This document shows, piece by piece, positions 61,791 to 64,000 of a DNA stretch of 64,000 nt (position 1 is its first letter; each line of letters begins with the position of its first letter). The notes below the pieces were generated by a model, which was not told where the DNA came from, made no database searches, and saw only the letters and a list, made by a program, of their open reading frames with translations. The stretch lies in the NCBI GenBank assembly GCA_051252515.1, contig JBPOFS010000003.1, positions 310,001 to 374,000 on the forward strand, in the 5' to 3' direction. The position numbers and the translations under genes were made by a program. The stretch comes from UBA5078 sp051252515. GTDB taxonomy: Bacteria; Pseudomonadota; Gammaproteobacteria; Pseudomonadales; Pseudohongiellaceae.

Positions 61791-62606
61791 ATGCTCAAAT
61801 TTCGCAGTATCATTTCGTATTTTTCACCCACATATGTACTAGCGATATTTACGACGCTAACTTCTAGCCAAGCATTGGCCAATGACATTTACGATGCGGC
61901 CACTAATCAGCTTTATATTCAGTCTGTAGAAGTCGGGAATGATATTTTTACCGATGTAGTAATTACTGTAGGTGACCTTATTAGTATTGGAGGCTCAACA
62001 GAGATTTCCAAAAATACTTATAACCTAAAAACTGTGTATGAAGGATTGGTAACCGAATCTGAAGGTAATCAATTTAGTCTAAAAGGCACCGTCAACGGAG
62101 TAACCGTATCTGGATCAGGCAACCAGACAAGTGGACGATTAGTTTCATCTTCCTTTGAGGGAGTCCCAGCATTGGCAAAGACAAGCCACGGAACAATGAC
62201 CATTAATGTATTTGGCGAAAGCATTCCTCTAGCCGTATCAACCCAAGCTTTTTATGACTCAAACTATAATTACTTAGGACTTTCCGGGGACGAGTACGAG
62301 GTTGTCACTAGTAGGAACCCTATCCCTACTGCTGCGAAAATAAATGATGCGGGAGTTCTCTACACAGCCACGGTGTATACATCCTCATCCAAAGTTTCGA
62401 CTATAGGGACAGTGACTGCGTCATATTCAATTACATATGAAACCGAAAACTCCATAATTCTCACACTGATCAACATTAAGAGAAACCTGAACGGATCGGT
62501 AACTCAAACATCCACAGCAAACCATAGAGTCACGAAGGACAATGTTTTCACGAGAATATCTGAAACGTCTGGGGACAATACAACATTTTTATCGATCACT
62601 TTTTGA
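61791..62606 (+). CDS. Exported beta-rich protein of unknown function, AT-rich gene
   Basis: A 271-residue protein with a signal peptide (cut after ALA, about residue 30) and a Ser/Thr/Val/Gly-rich mature part predicted to be all beta. The mature N-terminus NDIYDAATNQLYIQSVEVGN resembles short repeats in other uncharacterised exported proteins. There is no recognised domain. GGAG lies 5 bases before ATG. The stretch 61801-61860 has 22 G+C of 60, visibly lower than neighbouring genes, suggesting later acquisition. A 58-residue gene follows 43 bases on. The 298 bases before it hold nothing identifiable. Confidence 0.65.
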   Translation: MLKFRSIISYFSPTYVLAIFTTLTSSQALANDIYDAATNQLYIQSVEVGNDIFTDVVITVGDLISIGGSTEISKNTYNLKTVYEGLVTESEGNQFSLKGTVNGVTVSGSGNQTSGRLVSSSFEGVPALAKTSHGTMTINVFGESIPLAVSTQAFYDSNYNYLGLSGDEYEVVTSRNPIPTAAKINDAGVLYTATVYTSSSKVSTIGTVTASYSITYETENSIILTLINIKRNLNGSVTQTSTANHRVTKDNVFTRISETSGDNTTFLSITF

Positions 62607-62649
62607 GACGTTTTTATAGAAATAATCATAGCGTCACTAAGGATTAACA

Positions 62650-62826
62650 ATGCCTTCAATCCAAATACAAGAAAGTGATCTTAAAGTGCTTTGCAGAATA
62701 TCCAAGACATCCATTGTGCATGCAGTTGATGCGCCTTCAAACGTACTAAAGGATATCGTTGCTCATTCTAGGAAGAACATTGAGCTTTGTATTGCTAACG
62801 CTGAATGTGCGTTTCTAGCGCTCTAA
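62650..62826 (+). CDS. Small protein of 58 residues, unknown function
   Basis: Begins MPSIQIQESDLKVLCRISK and ends NAECAFLAL, with three cysteines and no membrane segment or signal peptide. AAGGA lies 7 bases before the ATG. It follows the AT-rich exported gene by 43 bases and its last 12 bases overlap the convergent SnoaL-like gene. The amino acid composition looks natural; it is too short for a family call. Confidence 0.5.
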   Translation: MPSIQIQESDLKVLCRISKTSIVHAVDAPSNVLKDIVAHSRKNIELCIANAECAFLAL

Positions 62827-63279
62827 AGAATACTTAGAGACCAGCACTCGCTTACTGAACTTCCAGCCATCTGCAGTGCGCACAAACTCGTCGTGATATT
62901 CGCCCATTAAGGCAAAACCACTGACTGAGCTCACACCTGCTGGTGCGCTATATATAGTGGCATAACTTACGCCGGTGGCGTGATCAGCATCGATAGGCAC
63001 GATCCGAATAGTGCTCATTTCGTGACGGATCGTCGAGCCTGTCTTGAGCCCTTCAATGCGTTGTTCGATCTCTGCTCTCCCGACCCACGTTTGGCTTACC
63101 ACGGTTAGCGAAGCATCTTCGGTGAACAAATTAGCGAACTCTTTGGCGTTGAACTGATCTCGATGATAAGCATAGTCCGTGACTAGGTTGCTACAGGCCC
63201 AGTAGACATCGTCATCGGCAAAGCTAGAAGGAGAAACAGTGAATAGCAGCGCGGTGATCAAAAGTATTTTTTTTATCAT
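62815..63279 (-). CDS. Exported SnoaL/NTF2-like protein
   Basis: A 154-residue protein with a signal peptide (IKKILLITALLFTVSPSSFA) and a cone-shaped NTF2-like domain: LVTDYAYHRDQFNAKEFANLFTEDASLTV at the start, then WVGRAEIEQRI and FSKRVLVSKYSLE at the end. SnoaL-like proteins include isomerases, dehydratases and binding proteins; export is a minority feature. The ATG at 63279 follows AAGGG; the frame is open upstream without signal-peptide character. The substrate is unknown. Confidence 0.72.
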   Translation of the reverse strand: MIKKILLITALLFTVSPSSFADDDVYWACSNLVTDYAYHRDQFNAKEFANLFTEDASLTVVSQTWVGRAEIEQRIEGLKTGSTIRHEMSTIRIVPIDADHATGVSYATIYSAPAGVSSVSGFALMGEYHDEFVRTADGWKFSKRVLVSKYSLER

Positions 63280-63396
63280 TATAATTATCCCTTTAGGTGA
63301 AAAAGCAATAGGCACAGAAGGCCCTAATAAAGGTCATTCTAGTGTAATGAAGTGATTCGTCAAACTGCCAAAGAACATCCATCTGCAGGAAAATCT

Positions 63397-64000
63397 TTAA
63401 TCGATTACTGACACAACATCTCCTAGCCGTTCGCGAATGATACCTCGTAGACAAGCGGCAAACTCACGGAAGAATACACGACTAGGTGATCCCACGCGCC
63501 AGACTAATGCGTGCTGTCGCAAGATGGGACGGCCACTTAGTTCAGAGACACGCAGTGCTTCCGGGTCGTGCATTTCAGAGTGAACATAGAGAGCGGGTAA
63601 GAATGCCACCCCCACACCCATCACCACCATTTGCCGGAGAGTATCAAGACTCGTGCCCTCGTAATCCCGATGCACGTGAGCACCAAGGCGCTGGCATAGC
63701 TCCTGTATCTCGTGATGAAAGTGATGTTGTCCCTCCAACGTCAACACTTTCTCTCCCCGTAAATGGGAGGGTGAAATCCGTGCCCGCGCAGCGAGCTTGT
63801 GATCAGCGGGCACCACAAACTTCAGCGGCTCCGTAAACAGAGGTTCTATGGCTAAGCCATCAACGTGTAATGGCAACGGGACAATCGCTAGGTCATATTC
63901 CCCTTCCACGAGTTTGCGCTGGAGCACAACTGCGGGAGCCTCTCTGACATAGAGTTTAAGATCATGATAACGACTGTGCAGTGCCGGAAGGACGTTCGGT
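63397..64000 (-). CDS. OxyR-like LysR-family regulator, 3' part only
   Basis: The window edge removes the N-terminal helix-turn-helix; about 200 C-terminal residues remain and the frame is open to position 64000. The substrate-binding domain has LVEGEYDLAIVPLP, LKFVVPADHKLA, KVLTLEGQHHFHHE and TSLDTLRQMVVMGVGVAFLPAL, which is closest to OxyR. The peroxide-sensing cysteine of OxyR (in GHCLRD) is His here, although the second cysteine position is kept, so classical peroxide sensing is unlikely. The internal GTG at 63927 is not the true start. Confidence 0.8.
   Translation of the reverse strand, partial: PNVLPALHSRYHDLKLYVREAPAVVLQRKLVEGEYDLAIVPLPLHVDGLAIEPLFTEPLKFVVPADHKLAARARISPSHLRGEKVLTLEGQHHFHHEIQELCQRLGAHVHRDYEGTSLDTLRQMVVMGVGVAFLPALYVHSEMHDPEALRVSELSGRPILRQHALVWRVGSPSRVFFREFAACLRGIIRERLGDVVSVID

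Overview
The window is chromosomal DNA from a gammaproteobacterium, probably marine and aerobic. The evidence is the protein families: class I AroA, DinG, SbcB, RsmC/RsuA, PilU, MtfA, a PiuC-type hydroxylase with a Fur-like box, an MSHA-type pilus locus and glucosylglycerate metabolism. Coding density is high and genes are tightly packed. No integrase, transposase, phage gene or CRISPR array was found. I do not assign a genus.

Layout. 1-8.2 kb: a secreted cyclophilin, a small glycine-zipper membrane protein, dinG, a large DUF349 protein, aroA and a tRNA-Gly(CCC). 8.2-23.5 kb (minus strand): an MSHA-like type IV pilus locus. From 23.5 kb leftwards the near-continuous operon encodes an ExeA/MshM-type ATPase fused to SPOR, secretin MshL, TPR protein MshN, ATPase MshE, platform protein MshG, a PilM/N-like MshI, PilO- and MshK-like proteins, a PilX/MshP-like protein, a minor prepilin, a response regulator and a histidine kinase. 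A separate transcription unit after the kinase encodes the probable major pilin. It has its own sigma-70-like promoter, an inverted repeat just upstream of the -35, and a terminator-like hairpin in its leader.

23.7-34 kb: acyltransferase, ABC exporter, sbcB, then pyrB, pilU, mtfA, rsuA, rsmC and an exported VOC protein. 34.3-40.3 kb: inorganic pyrophosphatase, XdhC-like protein, an alkylation-repair pair (Ada-N/AlkA fusion plus Ogt), a small membrane protein and a MATE pump. 40.28-41.2 kb: a composite array of six REP-like elements in alternating orientation. A seventh related copy lies at 31-145. Each element has a conserved core held in a long imperfect inverted repeat whose arms differ between copies but stay complementary.

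41.3-56.3 kb: two PQQ/cytochrome c dehydrogenases, CorA, exported M20 and M19 hydrolases, an MBL-fold protein, an N-acyl hydrolase lipoprotein, a PiuC hydroxylase with a Fur-like box, a GST, and an XRE/membrane-protein pair. 56.6-60.4 kb: a three-gene operon encoding the phosphatase and synthase that make glucosylglycerate and a GH13 phosphorylase that probably degrades it. 60.4-64 kb: a vestigial signal-peptide fragment, Cys-rich and His-rich small proteins, an AT-rich pair of unknown genes, an exported SnoaL-like protein, and the 3' part of an OxyR-like LysR regulator cut by the window end.

The most distinctive material is the pilus locus, which carries its own two-component system and a separately controlled pilin, and the structured repeat family.
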